Assembly (NCBI RefSeq): GCF_002741055.1
Contig: NZ_CP016809.1
Location: 3,946,501-4,010,500 of the forward strand
Direction of reading: 5' to 3'
Length of the DNA: 64,000 nucleotides
Source of the DNA: Paenibacillus ihbetae
GTDB lineage: Bacteria; Bacillota; Bacilli; Paenibacillales; Paenibacillaceae
A model generated the notes under the pieces. The model was not told the origin of the DNA, did not search any database, and saw only the letters and a program-made list of their open reading frames with translations. Below are positions 1-10,605 of this stretch, one piece after another. A program made the translations under genes and the position numbers. Numbering within the stretch: position 1 is the stretch's first letter; each line of letters opens with the position of its first letter.

Positions 1-1
1 G

Positions 2-1054
2 TTTACCGATACGGCGCTGAGCGAATGGATGCGCGGGAATGGTCAGGATTCCGACATTGTCATCAGCACCCGTGTCAGGGTGGCGCGCAATCTGCAGCAG
101 CTTCCTTTCCCGCTGCTGGCGACGAATCAGCAGTCGAGCGAAGTGCTAGAGCGCCTGATCAGCGTCATCAACGATAGGGAGCGGCTGAACGATTTTGGAG
201 AGCTGCATGTGATCAAATTAAGCGATATCGACGATTTGGATAAACGGGTCCTTGTCGAGAAGCATCTGATCAGCCCCAATTTGGCCAATGAATCCCGAAA
301 CGGCGCTGTCATTTTGACGGAGGACGAATCCGTCAGCATCATGATCAATGAAGAGGATCATTTGCGCATACAGTGTTTATACCCGGGCTTTCAGGTCCGG
401 GAAGCTTGGGAGCGGGCGACGGCGCTGGACGATATTTTCGAGGCGCATGTCGATTATGCCTTTGACGACAAGCGGGGATTCCTGACCAGTTGTCCGACGA
501 ACGTCGGAACCGGCCTCCGGGCCTCGGTGATGATGCATCTGCCGGCGCTGGTGATGACTCAGCAGATCAACCGGATCCTCTCGGCCGTGTCTCAGGTCGG
601 TCTGACCGTTAGAGGCATTTACGGCGAGGGCAGCGAAGCTGTGGGGAATCTGTTCCAGATCTCCAACCAGATTACGCTTGGCCAGACCGAAGCCGAGATT
701 ATTGAGAATCTTCACAGTGTCGCCCTGCAAATCATTGAGCATGAGAAGAACGCCAGACAGCGTCTCCTTAATGAATCCAAGCTGCGGATTACGGACCGGG
801 TGATGCGCTCCTACGGCATACTGTCCTACGCGGCGGTTATGGATTCCAAGGAAGCGGCGCAGCGGCTGTCCGATGTCCGTCTCGGTGTGGATCTCGGATT
901 GCTTGAAGGTCCGGCCAGCTCGGTGATGAACGAGCTCAATGTGAAGACGCAGCCGGGCTTCCTGCAAAAGACGTTCGGAGAGAGCATGAATCCTTCGGAA
1001 CGCGATATGTACAGAGCCAAGCTCATCAGGGAAACGCTCGCTGCGAAGCCGTAG
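2..1054 (+). CDS. mcsB: Protein arginine kinase McsB (5' partial)
   Basis: The frame is open from base 2, and residues before the first internal ATG (base 29) already fit the family (ALSEWM), so the true start lies upstream of the window. McsB is a phosphagen-kinase-like enzyme that phosphorylates arginines of misfolded proteins and of the repressor CtsR, marking them for ClpCP degradation in the cytosol. Visible family blocks are STRVRVARN near the N-terminus, INEEDHLRIQ, SCPTNVGTGLRASV, RGIYGEGSEA and SDVRLGVDLG. Only about a dozen N-terminal residues are missing. It precedes clpC as in the ctsR-mcsA-mcsB-clpC operon of Bacillales; ctsR and mcsA would lie just outside. The 200-nt gap to clpC is longer than usual for an operon. 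Confidence 0.95.
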   Translation, partial: FTDTALSEWMRGNGQDSDIVISTRVRVARNLQQLPFPLLATNQQSSEVLERLISVINDRERLNDFGELHVIKLSDIDDLDKRVLVEKHLISPNLANESRNGAVILTEDESVSIMINEEDHLRIQCLYPGFQVREAWERATALDDIFEAHVDYAFDDKRGFLTSCPTNVGTGLRASVMMHLPALVMTQQINRILSAVSQVGLTVRGIYGEGSEAVGNLFQISNQITLGQTEAEIIENLHSVALQIIEHEKNARQRLLNESKLRITDRVMRSYGILSYAAVMDSKEAAQRLSDVRLGVDLGLLEGPASSVMNELNVKTQPGFLQKTFGESMNPSERDMYRAKLIRETLAAKP

Positions 1055-1182
1055 ATGAACTTTTGATTAAGAGACAGGAATCTAGGGCTTGCAGGAAGAA
1101 TATTTCTTGACCCGGGATAAAAGGGCCAGGGTTCGGTTAATGGAATATAACCGTTGTTTCTTTAAATAGGCGAATCGGGCAT

Positions 1183-1197
1183 CGTCCCTTCGGGACG
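1183..1197 (+). other. Small stable hairpin in the clpC leader
   Basis: CGTCCC / GGGACG stem closing on a C(TTCG)G tetraloop, 57 nt before the clpC ATG. No T-run follows, so it is not an intrinsic terminator. It could be an mRNA stabiliser or a processing site between mcsB and clpC. I found no convincing sigma-A promoter or CtsR heptad repeat in 1055-1253. Confidence 0.4.
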
Positions 1198-1253
1198 GCG
1201 ATACACCGAAATTCGTGAGGGTAAATATACATGAAACGTGGAGGTGCAATATT

Positions 1254-3710
1254 ATGATGTTTGGCAGATTTACGGAACGTGCTCAGAAGGTGCTTGCATT
1301 GGCTCAGGAAGAAGCCGTGCGTTTGGGACATAACAATATCGGAACAGAGCATATTTTACTCGGACTCATCCGTGAAGGAGACGGCATTGCGGCTAAAGCG
1401 CTGATCGGCCTCGGGCTTGGTCTTGAGAAAATCCAGGATGAAGTGGAGACCTTGATCGGACGCGGCCAGGAGCAGCCAACCAATATTGCCTACACGCCGC
1501 GGGCGAAGAAGGTTATTGAGCTTTCCATGGATGAAGCCCGCAAGCTGGGGCACACCTACGTTGGAACAGAGCATATTTTGCTTGGATTGATTCGCGAAGG
1601 CGAGGGCGTGGCGGCACGCGTGCTGAACAATCTGGGCATCAGCCTGAACAAGGCGCGCCAGCAAGTGCTGCAGCTGCTCGGCAGCAGCGAGGCGGTATCG
1701 AGCCACCACGGCACGCCGCAAAACGTTAGCACGCCTACGCTGGACAGCTTGGCCCGCGATTTGACCGCGATTGCCAAGGAAGGCAACCTGGATCCGGTCA
1801 TCGGCCGGAGCAAAGAGATCGAGCGCGTCATTCAGGTGCTGAGCCGCCGGACGAAGAACAACCCGGTGTTGATCGGTGAACCAGGGGTCGGTAAGACGGC
1901 CATCGCCGAAGGCTTGGCTCAGCGCATTATCAACAATGAAATCCCGGAAACGCTCCGCGATAAGCGGGTCATGACCCTCGACATGGGCTCGGTCGTGGCC
2001 GGCACGAAATACCGCGGCGAGTTTGAAGACCGGCTGAAGAAGATCATGGATGAGATCCGCCAAGCGGGCAACATCATCCTCTTCATCGACGAGCTGCATA
2101 CGCTGATCGGTGCAGGCGGCGCGGAAGGCGCTATCGACGCTTCCAACATTCTGAAACCGTCCCTGGCGCGCGGCGAGCTGCAGTGCATCGGGGCGACGAC
2201 GCTGGACGAATACCGCAAATATATTGAGAAGGATGCTGCCCTTGAACGGCGCTTCCAGCCAATCACGGTGGATCAGCCTTCTCCGGAGGAAGCGATTCAG
2301 ATCCTTTACGGGCTGCGTGACAGATATGAAGCGCATCACCGCGTGAAGATTACGGACGAAGCGATCGAGCAAGCCGTAAAACTGTCCGATCGTTACATTA
2401 CGGACCGGTTCCTGCCGGATAAGGCCATCGACCTGATTGACGAGGCGGGCTCCAAGGTACGCTTGAATACGTACACGATTCCGCCTAACCTGAAAGATCA
2501 GGAAGCGCATCTTGAAGATATCCGCAAGGAGAAGGATGCGGCTGTCCAAAGCCAGGAATTCGAGAAGGCGGCTGCCCTTCGTGATACCGAGCAGAAGCTG
2601 CGCGAAGAGCTCGAAATAACGAAGAATCAGTGGAAGGAAAAGCAGGGCCGCACCGATTCCGAGGTTACGCCTGAGGACATCGCCGATGTCGTGGCGAACT
2701 GGACCGGCATTCCGGTGAATAAGCTGAAGGAAGAGGAGACGGAGCGCCTGCTCAATCTCGAAGAGATTCTGCACAGCCGCGTCATCGGTCAGGAAGAAGC
2801 CGTTAAGGCTGTCAGCCGTGCGGTACGCCGTGCACGCGCAGGTCTGAAAGATCCGAAGCGTCCGATGGGCTCCTTCATTTTCCTTGGACCTACAGGCGTT
2901 GGTAAGACCGAGCTGGCACGCGCGCTTGCCGAAGCGATGTTCGGCGATGAGAATGCGGTCGTTCGGATCGACATGTCCGAGTACATGGAGAAGCATTCCA
3001 CGGCACGTCTCGTCGGAGCGCCTCCGGGATACGTCGGCTACGAGGAAGGCGGCCAGCTGACCGAGAAGGTTCGCCGCAAGCCATACTCCGTCGTCCTGCT
3101 GGATGAGATCGAAAAGGCGCATCCTGAAGTGTTCAACATTCTGCTTCAGGTGCTGGAGGACGGACGCTTGACCGACTCCAAGGGACGCGTCGTCGACTTC
3201 CGCAACACGCTGATCATCCTCACGTCGAACGTCGGCGCCGAGGCGATCAAGCGCAATTCGACGCTCGGCTTCACCGCCGTGACCGACGCGGGCCGGGATT
3301 ACAACAACATGAAGACGAAAGTGATGGATGAGCTGAAGAAGAGCTTCCGTCCGGAGTTCCTGAACCGGATCGATGAGATCATCGTGTTCCACTCCCTCGA
3401 AGAGAAGCATATCGCCGAAATCGTGACCTTGATGTCCGACGAGCTGCGCAAGCGGCTGCGCGAGTTCGACGTGGAATTCGAGCTTACCGATCAGGCGAAA
3501 GCGTTCATCGCGAAAGAAGGCTACGATCCTGCCTTCGGTGCCCGTCCATTGCGCCGAGCCATCCAGAAGCATATCGAGGACCGTCTTTCCGAGGAGCTGC
3601 TGAAAGGCAATGTCAAGAAAGGCGATGCCCTCATCATTGACGAGGAGAACGGCGAGCTGACCGTCCGGAAGAAGGACAGCGTTGCTGCCGCATCGTCCGA
3701 GACTGAATAA
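1254..3710 (+). CDS. clpC: ATP-dependent Clp protease ATPase ClpC
   Basis: HSP100 unfoldase that, with ClpP and adaptors such as McsB/MecA, degrades damaged and regulatory proteins. The 818-aa protein has the full family layout: two N-terminal Clp repeats (residues ~1-145), AAA-1 with Walker [10 protein letters not shown] (~208), a UVR-containing middle domain (~425-460), AAA-2 with Walker [10 protein letters not shown] (~545) and a C-terminal ClpB-D2-type domain. The start chosen is ATG 1254 ([10 protein letters not shown]), with GGAGGTG 9 nt upstream; an in-frame GTG at 1215 has no such support. It ends in a strong terminator and so closes the mcsB-clpC unit. Nothing is unusual in the active sites. 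Confidence 0.97.
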   Translation: MMFGRFTERAQKVLALAQEEAVRLGHNNIGTEHILLGLIREGDGIAAKALIGLGLGLEKIQDEVETLIGRGQEQPTNIAYTPRAKKVIELSMDEARKLGHTYVGTEHILLGLIREGEGVAARVLNNLGISLNKARQQVLQLLGSSEAVSSHHGTPQNVSTPTLDSLARDLTAIAKEGNLDPVIGRSKEIERVIQVLSRRTKNNPVLIGEPGVGKTAIAEGLAQRIINNEIPETLRDKRVMTLDMGSVVAGTKYRGEFEDRLKKIMDEIRQAGNIILFIDELHTLIGAGGAEGAIDASNILKPSLARGELQCIGATTLDEYRKYIEKDAALERRFQPITVDQPSPEEAIQILYGLRDRYEAHHRVKITDEAIEQAVKLSDRYITDRFLPDKAIDLIDEAGSKVRLNTYTIPPNLKDQEAHLEDIRKEKDAAVQSQEFEKAAALRDTEQKLREELEITKNQWKEKQGRTDSEVTPEDIADVVANWTGIPVNKLKEEETERLLNLEEILHSRVIGQEEAVKAVSRAVRRARAGLKDPKRPMGSFIFLGPTGVGKTELARALAEAMFGDENAVVRIDMSEYMEKHSTARLVGAPPGYVGYEEGGQLTEKVRRKPYSVVLLDEIEKAHPEVFNILLQVLEDGRLTDSKGRVVDFRNTLIILTSNVGAEAIKRNSTLGFTAVTDAGRDYNNMKTKVMDELKKSFRPEFLNRIDEIIVFHSLEEKHIAEIVTLMSDELRKRLREFDVEFELTDQAKAFIAKEGYDPAFGARPLRRAIQKHIEDRLSEELLKGNVKKGDALIIDEENGELTVRKKDSVAAASSETE

Positions 3711-3719
3711 GCGTAGATT

Positions 3720-3750
3720 CCCCTGCTGGGTTATTCCAGCGGGGGTTTTT
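3720..3750 (+). terminator. Intrinsic terminator of clpC
   Basis: A ten-pair stem (CCCCTGCTGG with CCAGCGGGGG, one G-U pair, 6-nt loop) is followed by TTTTT, 10 nt after the clpC stop. Confidence 0.85.
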
Positions 3751-4102
3751 GATTTTAGGTATCCTCCCGGCGGAGAGGATGGAATCACTCTGAAGAAGCG
3801 ACAGCGTTCGCCTTTAGAACCGGGAAACCATCACGATAATCCATTCCAGCTCCCCGGGCTTAACAGCGGTTGTAAGAATGATCCGGCAGCGAAACGGACA
3901 CGCCACTTGTTCGTACATCATCATTAAACAAATGCTGATTCCCTTCGGCTTTAAATTTTTAACAAATCCATCCCATCCGGTGTAAAGTTGCGCAATTTGC
4001 CTTTACGGTCAATTAGAAGAAATGGTAAACTTTGATTAATGCCTGATTTTGCAGGGTTTTACGGATTCCGACAAAGGAAAAGGCAACATAAAGGAGACTT
4101 CC
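3751..4102. other. Intergenic region clpC-radA
   Basis: No gene is supported. One open frame runs through the clpC terminator and has no ribosome binding site. The stretch 3791-3815 shares the 12-mer GCGTTCGCCTTT (3804-3815) with the left arm of the palindromic element at 12.2 kb and may be a decayed copy. A weak sigma-A-like pair, TTTACG (4002) and TAAACT (4026) with 18-nt spacing, is the best candidate radA promoter. Confidence 0.4.
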
Positions 4103-5470
4103 ATGGCCAAAACTAAGACGAAATTTTTCTGTACCGAATGCGGCTATGAAGCGCCGAAATGGTTCGGAAAATGTCCGGGCTGTCAATCATGGAATTCCAT
4201 GGTAGAGGAGACCGAGACGGTAATCAAGACGCAGGGGATGAATTCCCCTCTTTTTCATAGTAAAGAAAAACCCCTTTCCATCATAAATATAGAGAGCGGA
4301 AAGGAACCGAGAATCCAGACGGGGATTGCGGAATTGAACCGCGTGCTCGGCGGCGGGCTCGTTCCGGGATCGCTCGTTCTGGTTGGCGGCGACCCCGGGA
4401 TCGGGAAATCGACGCTGCTGCTGCAGGCCTCGAATCGCTTGGCGCAAAACGGCATCCGCGTCCTCTATATATCGGGCGAGGAATCGGTTCGGCAAACCAA
4501 GCTTCGGGCCGACCGGCTCGGCGCGCTGTCGCCGGAGCTGTTCGTTCTCTGTGAAACGAATCTGGAATCGATCGAGGAAGCGGTGGAGAGCGTTCAGCCG
4601 GGCTTTGTCGTGATCGACTCCATTCAAACGGTATATCTGCCGGAGGTCACGAGCGCGCCGGGAAGCGTGTCCCAGGTTCGGGAATGCACCTCACGCTTCA
4701 TGCGTCTGGCAAAGGTAAAGGGCATTGCCACGGTGCTGGTGGGCCACGTGACCAAGGAAGGGGCCATTGCAGGGCCGCGGATGCTGGAGCATATGGTGGA
4801 TTGCGTGCTTTACTTTGAAGGAGAGCGGCATCACACGTACCGCCTGCTTCGTGCGGTTAAGAACCGCTTCGGTTCGACTAATGAGATCGGCATATTCGAA
4901 ATGGGGGAGGACGGTCTGCGTGAAGTGGGCAATCCGTCCGAGCTGTTCCTCTCCGAGCGTCCGCTAGGCGTGGCCGGGTCGACCGTCGTCGCCAGCATGG
5001 AGGGAACGCGCCCTGTACTTGTGGAGCTTCAGGCGCTCATCTCCACGACGCATTTTCCGTCGCCGAGACGAATGGGCACCGGCGTCGATCATCATCGCAT
5101 GAACCTGATTATTGCCGTGCTGGAGAAACGGATGGGGATGTTCCTGCAGACGCAGGATGCCTATTTGAATGTGGCCGGCGGCGTGAAGCTGGATGAGCCT
5201 GCCGTCGATTTGGCCATCGCTGTCAGCATTGCATCCAGCTTTCGCGATATTCCGACCAAGCCGTATGACGTCATCTTCGGCGAGGTCGGGCTGACCGGCG
5301 AGGTTCGGGCGGTTTCCCGGGCGGAGCAAAGGGTGAAGGAAGCCGAGAAGCTCGGCTTCAAACGCGTGATTTTACCAGAGAAGAGCTTGAAGGGGTGGAA
5401 GCACCCCAAAGGAATCGAAATTATCGGAGTTAATACCGTTGCAGATGCATTAGCGGTTGCGTTAGATTAG
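4103..5470 (+). CDS. radA: DNA repair protein RadA (Sms)
   Basis: RecA-like ATPase that promotes branch migration in recombinational repair and transformation. The 455-aa protein shows the N-terminal zinc finger CTECG...CPGC (residues ~10-28), Walker [11 protein letters not shown] (~95), the RadA-specific KNRFG motif (~253) and a C-terminal Lon-protease-like domain ([17 protein letters not shown]). The ATG at 4103 has AAGGAG 6 nt before it and gives the standard [10 protein letters not shown] start; an upstream ATG at 4049 would add 18 unsupported residues. disA follows after 13 nt, the usual Bacillales pairing, so the two are probably co-transcribed. Confidence 0.96.
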   Translation: MAKTKTKFFCTECGYEAPKWFGKCPGCQSWNSMVEETETVIKTQGMNSPLFHSKEKPLSIINIESGKEPRIQTGIAELNRVLGGGLVPGSLVLVGGDPGIGKSTLLLQASNRLAQNGIRVLYISGEESVRQTKLRADRLGALSPELFVLCETNLESIEEAVESVQPGFVVIDSIQTVYLPEVTSAPGSVSQVRECTSRFMRLAKVKGIATVLVGHVTKEGAIAGPRMLEHMVDCVLYFEGERHHTYRLLRAVKNRFGSTNEIGIFEMGEDGLREVGNPSELFLSERPLGVAGSTVVASMEGTRPVLVELQALISTTHFPSPRRMGTGVDHHRMNLIIAVLEKRMGMFLQTQDAYLNVAGGVKLDEPAVDLAIAVSIASSFRDIPTKPYDVIFGEVGLTGEVRAVSRAEQRVKEAEKLGFKRVILPEKSLKGWKHPKGIEIIGVNTVADALAVALD

Positions 5471-5483
5471 GGGGCATACGAAG

Positions 5484-6560
5484 GTGAAGGAAACGAGCCA
5501 ACTGGACAAAATGAATGATTTGCTAAAGCTGGTAGCACCGGGAACGCCGTTTCGCGACGGATTGGAGAACGTGCTGCGGGCGAAGACGGGCGCACTGATC
5601 GTCGTGGGCTACAGTCCCGAGGTGATGGAGGTTGTCGACGGGGGCTTCTCCATCAACTGCGATTTCTCGCCGAACTATTTGTATGAGCTTGCCAAGATGG
5701 ACGGCGCCATCATCTTGAGCGAAGACTTGAAACGGATATTATATGCCAACACTCAGCTCATCCCCGACTCATCCATTTCTTCCATTGAGACAGGGATACG
5801 TCACCGGACGGCGGAGCGGGTGGCGAAGCAGACGGGCAAGCTGGTGGTGTCCATCTCGCAGCGCAGGAATATCATTACATTGTATCAAGGCTCGCTGCGT
5901 TATGCTTTAAAGGAAATCGGCGTGATTCTGACCAAAGCCAACCAGGCGATTCAGACGCTGGAGCGGTACAGAGCCGTGCTCAACCAGTCGCTGACCAACC
6001 TGTCCGCCTCGGAATTCGAGGAGCTGGTTACCATCCCCGAAGTGGTTAACGTCATCCAGCGCGTTGAGATGGTGCTGCGCATCAAGAAGGAGATCAAGCG
6101 TTATATTAACGAGCTTGGCAATGAAGGCCGGCTGATCAGCATGCAGATGGAAGAGCTTGTGAGCAATATGGAGGAGGAAGCATGGCTTTTGTACGCGGAT
6201 TATGCGCGTGAATACAGCGAGGAGAAGATCCGCGAGATCATACTGGCGCTTAAGCGTTCGACCGATGAAGAGCTGCTGGACATTCACCATATCGTCAGAC
6301 TTCTCGGCTATCCGGCCTCCGCCGCCGCCTCCGAAGAAGAGATTCTGCCGCGCGGTTACCGGATCCTGAACAAGATCCCGCGTCTGCCGAATGTCATCAT
6401 CCGCAACCTTGTCGACCGGTTCCAGGATCTGTCCAGCATCATGTCCGCCTCGATCCACGAGCTGGACGAAGTCGACGGCATCGGCGAGGTACGGGCACGG
6501 AACATCAAGGAAGGGCTGAAGAGGCTGCAGGAGCAAGTGTTCATTGACAGACAGATTTAA
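5484..6560 (+). CDS. disA: Diadenylate cyclase / DNA-integrity scanning protein DisA
   Basis: Makes c-di-AMP from two ATP while scanning DNA, and slows synthesis at branched structures, delaying sporulation or outgrowth on damage. The 358-aa protein has the DAC domain with DGA (~73) and RHRTAER (~105-111), a helical spine, and a C-terminal HhH domain ([20 protein letters not shown]) for DNA. GTG 5484 is chosen because GGGGG lies 9 nt upstream; a later ATG (5511) would lose conserved N-terminal residues. It is coupled to radA, whose product inhibits DisA in Bacillus (family knowledge). Confidence 0.95.
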   Translation: MKETSQLDKMNDLLKLVAPGTPFRDGLENVLRAKTGALIVVGYSPEVMEVVDGGFSINCDFSPNYLYELAKMDGAIILSEDLKRILYANTQLIPDSSISSIETGIRHRTAERVAKQTGKLVVSISQRRNIITLYQGSLRYALKEIGVILTKANQAIQTLERYRAVLNQSLTNLSASEFEELVTIPEVVNVIQRVEMVLRIKKEIKRYINELGNEGRLISMQMEELVSNMEEEAWLLYADYAREYSEEKIREIILALKRSTDEELLDIHHIVRLLGYPASAAASEEEILPRGYRILNKIPRLPNVIIRNLVDRFQDLSSIMSASIHELDEVDGIGEVRARNIKEGLKRLQEQVFIDRQI

Positions 6561-6620
6561 AAGGCCTACAATCGAACAATCGGTGTTTGGAACGTTCAAT
6601 TATACGAGGTGAATATAAAA

Positions 6621-7352
6621 ATGACGAAATCGATTCCGAACATGTTTACTTTAGGTAATCTGTTTCTCGGAATGATTGGCATCATCTTGGCGACAGAAGG
6701 CCGAACGAGTATGGCGGCCATTATGATTATCATCGCCATGCTTCTCGACGGTCTGGACGGCCGGGTGGCCCGGGCGCTGAATGCACAGAGCGAATTCGGC
6801 AAGGAACTGGATTCCTTATCGGATGTCATCTCATTTGGTGTAGCACCTGCACTTATTATGTATACTGTTGCTTTTACAGATATCAATACAGCCTTGGCCT
6901 GGACCGTGACCGCAATCTTTCCGATGTGCGGAGCGCTTCGGCTGGCGAGATTCAATGTCCGTCCGGGAATACCGGGATACTTCATCGGCCTGCCGATCCC
7001 CGCTGCGGGCGGCGTGCTTGCAACACTGGCGCTGTTCCATGAAGAGATTACCGCACCTTATATGATTTTTGGCATGCTGCTTCTTTCTTATCTCATGATC
7101 AGTGCCGTCAAGTACCCGAACTTCAAGAAGATCGGCATTCCGAAAACGGCGATCAAGTTCACGCCATTGGTCATTATCGGCGCCGTTATGGTGGCCGTGT
7201 TCTTTCCGGAGCAGACCTCCATGCTGATCTTTGTCCCGCTCGTGCTGTATGCCGGCTACGGCCTTCAGCAAAATTTCCGCAGACTGACGCGGAGGAAGCG
7301 CCGCAAGGATGACAGCCAGTCGGATGAGGCCTATCGCTCCTCGGACCGATAG
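6621..7352 (+). CDS. pssA: CDP-diacylglycerol-serine O-phosphatidyltransferase
   Basis: Membrane enzyme that makes phosphatidylserine from CDP-diacylglycerol and L-serine, the first step to phosphatidylethanolamine. The CDP-alcohol phosphatidyltransferase signature is intact: LDGLDGRVAR followed by G...D...D in EFGKELDSLSD (residues ~42-65). Several hydrophobic helices and a basic cytosolic tail (RRLTRRKRRKD) follow. ATG 6621 is preceded by GAGGTG with 9-nt spacing; an in-frame GTG at 6609 overlaps that Shine-Dalgarno sequence. No decarboxylase gene (psd) is adjacent. Placement after disA is typical of Paenibacillus. Confidence 0.93.
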   Translation: MTKSIPNMFTLGNLFLGMIGIILATEGRTSMAAIMIIIAMLLDGLDGRVARALNAQSEFGKELDSLSDVISFGVAPALIMYTVAFTDINTALAWTVTAIFPMCGALRLARFNVRPGIPGYFIGLPIPAAGGVLATLALFHEEITAPYMIFGMLLLSYLMISAVKYPNFKKIGIPKTAIKFTPLVIIGAVMVAVFFPEQTSMLIFVPLVLYAGYGLQQNFRRLTRRKRRKDDSQSDEAYRSSDR

Positions 7353-7431
7353 GTACGCCATGGTTCTATTATTTGGTTTGCAATCCCATACGCGCGAGGC
7401 CATGCAACGTTAACGCCCGCGCATCCTAAAT

Positions 7432-7480
7432 AAAAAGCATTTATTTCCCTGCTCCTTGCAGAGAGATAAATGCTTTTTTT
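7432..7480. terminator. Bidirectional terminator between pssA and the convergent small gene
   Basis: AAAAAGCATTTAT pairs with ATAAATGCTTTTT around a 21-nt loop. A-tracts on the left and T-tracts on the right let it stop transcripts from both sides. Confidence 0.85.
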
Positions 7481-7537
7481 GCGTTTATTTGGGAAAACCA
7501 TAAATACCTGCAGCCGCTTATCCGGAACATGGCTGGC

Positions 7538-7933
7538 TTAGGACAGGTTGAACAAACCCAGCGTCGAGCATTTCTGCGACTCCTTCACGACCACGTCATC
7601 CAGCTGAATATCGAGCAGATTGGCAAGGGCCGACATATAAAAAAGGTTGCGGCCAAGCTCGGAGCTCACCGCTTCGCGGCAGTTCTCGCACAGATGGCCC
7701 TCGACATGGGTGCCCACTAATTCCCGGGCGGATTCGAGATCAGCGTTGATATCGAAGGTTTGCTTCGTGGCATGGAGCTCGATGCATCCGCATTCTGTGA
7801 TGGCTTTGGTAACGGCACGGTTGACTGATGCATTGCTTTGACCATTTTTCGACAGAACATCCAATAGACTGCGGTGACGGAGCAACAATTCGGAAACTTG
7901 ATCCTGAAAGGCCTGTAAACTAGGAGCGCTCAT
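7538..7933 (-). CDS. Conserved small cysteine-containing protein of unknown function
   Basis: A 131-aa protein on the minus strand, the only minus-strand gene in the first 60 kb. The start has GAGGTGG just upstream (the TCCACCTC near 7945 on the + strand). Its mostly helical sequence contains ECGCIE (~49) and HLCENC (~81), which could bind a metal. It ends in a stretch (ELGRNLFYMSALANLLDIQL...KCSTLGLFNLS) reminiscent of the C-terminal helices of MazG-like nucleotide pyrophosphohydrolases, but the acidic metal motif of MazG is not evident. I do not recognise a specific function. It is convergent with pssA and divergent from yacL. Confidence 0.75.
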   Translation of the reverse strand: MSAPSLQAFQDQVSELLLRHRSLLDVLSKNGQSNASVNRAVTKAITECGCIELHATKQTFDINADLESARELVGTHVEGHLCENCREAVSSELGRNLFYMSALANLLDIQLDDVVVKESQKCSTLGLFNLS

Positions 7934-8209
7934 TTATACATCCACCTCGATATTATGAATTGAGTTCATTATATTCCACTACTTCGGCCAATTTCAACCA
8001 GTTTCAGGCGTTTGGAGGGATTCGGTTCCAGATTGCCGCGGACGATCCGAGCCTTTGAAATCGCGTGAGTTCGAATCAGGGTAAGGTACGCAGTATGGGA
8101 AGGCTGATAAAAAATATACCCCCCTTGCGATTATCCCGGCTCAAATTGGAGCATACTGGAAAATAGAAACAACCTAATCAATTTACAATAAGGAGGTGTG
8201 CGAAAGCTC

Positions 8210-9298
8210 ATGTTAAAAAAAGCTATTTTAGCATTTACGGTATTATGCGGAGCATGGAGCGGCTATACGTTATATCATACAATCGAACGGTCATTTCCTG
8301 AGCTCTCGCCGATGTTTGGGCAAGGCGTGTTTGCGGCGGGGAGCGGTGCCTTCGCGCTGCTGGGAGGTTTATTATTCGGCATGATTGGCGTGCTGTCGGC
8401 TGAACGGGTGACCCGAAGTCTGCACAGCCTGATTTCTTCGTTCTCGCGAATTCCGATGAATGATCTGGCAGCCGGAACGGCCGGCCTATTGGGCGGACTC
8501 CTGTTATCCTTGCTGCTCTCGCCGGGTTTATCCTTGTTAGGACAAGTCGGGCAGCTGCTGCAGGTGGGGATTACCGTGCTGGGCGGGTATCTCGGGCTTC
8601 GGATCGGGCTGGAGAAGAAGGAGGAATTGGCTTCCTTATGGATGTCCGGACGATGGAGCCAGGGGGCCGAGCCGGAAAGCCGGCGCGTCGAAGAGCATAA
8701 AATTCTGGATACCAGCGTCATTATCGACGGAAGAATTGCCGATATTTGCAAAACCGGGTTCATCGAAGGAACGATCGTCATACCCGAATTTGTGCTGGAG
8801 GAGCTGCAGCACATTGCGGATTCGTCGGATTTGCTCAAGCGGAATCGGGGGCGCCGCGGACTTGATATTTTGAATAAAATCCAGAAAGAGCTGGACGTCA
8901 AGGTACTCATCTATGAAGGGGATTTCGAAGAGATCTCCGAGGTGGACAGCAAGCTCGTGAAGCTTGCCAAGGTGCTGCAGGGCAAGGTGGTCACGAACGA
9001 CTTCAACTTGAACAAGGTATGCGAGCTGCAGGGCGTGTCGGTGCTGAACATCAATGACTTGGCCAATGCGGTGAAGCCGGTCGTCCTGCCGGGCGAAGAA
9101 ATCCTGGTGCAGATTATCAAGGACGGCAAGGAGCATGGCCAAGGCGTCGCCTATTTGGATGACGGCACGATGATCGTTGTCGAAGGCGGACGCGAATATA
9201 TCGGCACGATGATGGAAGTGCTCGTCACGAGCGTATTGCAAACCTCGGCGGGCCGCATGATCTTCGCCAAACCGAAACTGTTGGAAAAAGCCCAGTAA
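8210..9298 (+). CDS. yacL: PIN/TRAM-domain membrane protein (YacL family)
   Basis: Integral membrane protein with a cytosolic PIN-type RNase-like domain and a C-terminal TRAM RNA-binding domain; its biological role is unsettled. The 362-aa sequence starts with four hydrophobic segments (residues ~5-130). The PIN domain follows from ~164 with acidic residues in [31 protein letters not shown] and [13 protein letters not shown] (~290-350) shows [19 protein letters not shown] 8210 is used: AGGAGGTG sits 11 nt upstream, and the GTG at 8198 lies inside that Shine-Dalgarno sequence. yacL-ispD-ispF is the normal Bacillales order. Confidence 0.93.
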   Translation: MLKKAILAFTVLCGAWSGYTLYHTIERSFPELSPMFGQGVFAAGSGAFALLGGLLFGMIGVLSAERVTRSLHSLISSFSRIPMNDLAAGTAGLLGGLLLSLLLSPGLSLLGQVGQLLQVGITVLGGYLGLRIGLEKKEELASLWMSGRWSQGAEPESRRVEEHKILDTSVIIDGRIADICKTGFIEGTIVIPEFVLEELQHIADSSDLLKRNRGRRGLDILNKIQKELDVKVLIYEGDFEEISEVDSKLVKLAKVLQGKVVTNDFNLNKVCELQGVSVLNINDLANAVKPVVLPGEEILVQIIKDGKEHGQGVAYLDDGTMIVVEGGREYIGTMMEVLVTSVLQTSAGRMIFAKPKLLEKAQ

Positions 9299-9373
9299 AC
9301 GGAGTATGATGGGGATATACATATCCGCATGCCGGCCAAGCGGACGGCAGGGGCTAAGACAGGAGTTTGGCGC

Positions 9374-10072
9374 ATGAAGAACAGCTTTGGCGCCGTCATT
9401 GTGGCGGCGGGCAAGGGAACGCGAATGGGAACCCGGGAGAGCAAGCAGTATCTGGCTCTGGGCGGCAAGCCGATCATTATCCGTACGCTTTCGGTGTTCA
9501 ACCGGCTGCCGTGGCTGCAAGAGCTGGTGCTCGTCACCGGGGCGGAGGATGTTTCCCGCTGCAAATCCTGGGTGGAGGAATACGGGCTTGACAAGGTGAC
9601 CGCAGTCATCCCGGGAGGCAGCGAAAGACAGCATTCCGTCTATCGAGGCTTGAAGCAGCTCTCCTCCGAATGGGTCATGATTCACGACGGGGTGAGGCCG
9701 TTTATTACCACCGAGGAGATTGAAGCTTGCCGCGATGCGGCGATGGAGGTCGGCGCTTCCGTGCTGGGAGTGCCTGTGAAGGATACGATCAAGCAGGTGA
9801 ACGGCCAGGGGCTGATAACAGGCACCCCGGACCGTCAAAGTCTGTGGGCCGCTGCGACCCCACAGACTTTTCGTCTTTCCGAGCTGCTTTCGGTGCATGA
9901 GAAGGCTGCAAGCGAAGGGTTTACCGGAACGGATGACGCGATGCTGATGGAATGGGCAGGGAATCCGGTGAAGGTGGTCGAGGGGAAATACAGCAATATC
10001 AAGATCACCACGCCGGAAGACTTGGAATACGCCGCATTTTTACAGAAACGTAAGGGAGAGAGTGTAGAATGA
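9374..10072 (+). CDS. ispD: 2-C-methyl-D-erythritol 4-phosphate cytidylyltransferase
   Basis: Third step of the MEP isoprenoid pathway: MEP plus CTP gives CDP-ME. The 232-aa Rossmann-like nucleotidyltransferase shows the N-terminal AAGKGTRMG loop that binds [11 protein letters not shown] (~105) and the late T...PED block. ATG 9374 has ACAGGAG 8 nt upstream; the frame extends to 9329 without support. The stop overlaps the ispF start as ATGA (10069-10072), so translation of the two MEP enzymes is coupled. Confidence 0.95.
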   Translation: MKNSFGAVIVAAGKGTRMGTRESKQYLALGGKPIIIRTLSVFNRLPWLQELVLVTGAEDVSRCKSWVEEYGLDKVTAVIPGGSERQHSVYRGLKQLSSEWVMIHDGVRPFITTEEIEACRDAAMEVGASVLGVPVKDTIKQVNGQGLITGTPDRQSLWAAATPQTFRLSELLSVHEKAASEGFTGTDDAMLMEWAGNPVKVVEGKYSNIKITTPEDLEYAAFLQKRKGESVE

Positions 10073-10557
10073 TTCGTGTTGGACATGGATTTGATGTGCA
10101 TCAGCTTGTGGAGGGCAGGCCTTGCATCATTGGCGGAGTTACGATTCCTTATGAAAAAGGGCTGCTCGGGCACTCGGACGCCGATGTGCTGCTGCATGCG
10201 ATTGCGGATTCGATTCTCGGAGCGCTGGGGCTTGGCGATATCGGACGCCACTTCCCGGATACCGACGCCGCATTTAAAGATGCAGACAGCCTCAAGCTGC
10301 TTGAGCAGGTGTGGGTCATGGCTGCCGAGAAAGGGTATAAATTAGGGAACGTCGATGCTACGATCATCGCCCAGAAGCCGAAGATGGCTCCTTATATCCC
10401 GCAGATGGCAGAAGTAATCGCGAAGGCGCTGGATGCCGAGGTTGAACAAGTCAACGTCAAGGCAACCACGACCGAGCAGCTTGGCTTCACCGGCCGCGGG
10501 GAAGGCATCGCGGCGCAATCGGTTGTCTGCCTTGTGAAAGGTATGCTATCATCTTGA
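10069..10557 (+). CDS. ispF: 2-C-methyl-D-erythritol 2,4-cyclodiphosphate synthase
   Basis: Fifth MEP-pathway enzyme, cyclising CDP-ME 2-phosphate to MEcPP. The 162-aa length is normal. Metal ligands are visible in GFDVH at the N-terminus and [11 protein letters not shown] (~43), with [10 protein letters not shown] after them and [17 protein letters not shown] near the C-terminus. It begins inside the ispD stop (4-nt overlap). gltX follows after about 50 nt. Confidence 0.96.
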   Translation: MIRVGHGFDVHQLVEGRPCIIGGVTIPYEKGLLGHSDADVLLHAIADSILGALGLGDIGRHFPDTDAAFKDADSLKLLEQVWVMAAEKGYKLGNVDATIIAQKPKMAPYIPQMAEVIAKALDAEVEQVNVKATTTEQLGFTGRGEGIAAQSVVCLVKGMLSS

Positions 10558-10605
10558 AGGATGTTTGAAGGAATCATTGAAGAATCAGAAGCGGAGGGGT
10601 TGCAA

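Noticed and set aside
1107..1151. TTGACC ... TATAAC before clpC as a promoter
   Set aside because: The spacing is about 33 nt, far outside the sigma-A range.
1356..3788. 810-codon open frame antisense to clpC
   Set aside because: It mirrors clpC codon bias, has no ribosome binding site and no recognisable domains; clpC is certain.
3682..3927. Open frame across the clpC terminator
   Set aside because: It begins inside clpC, runs through the terminator stem and lacks a Shine-Dalgarno sequence.
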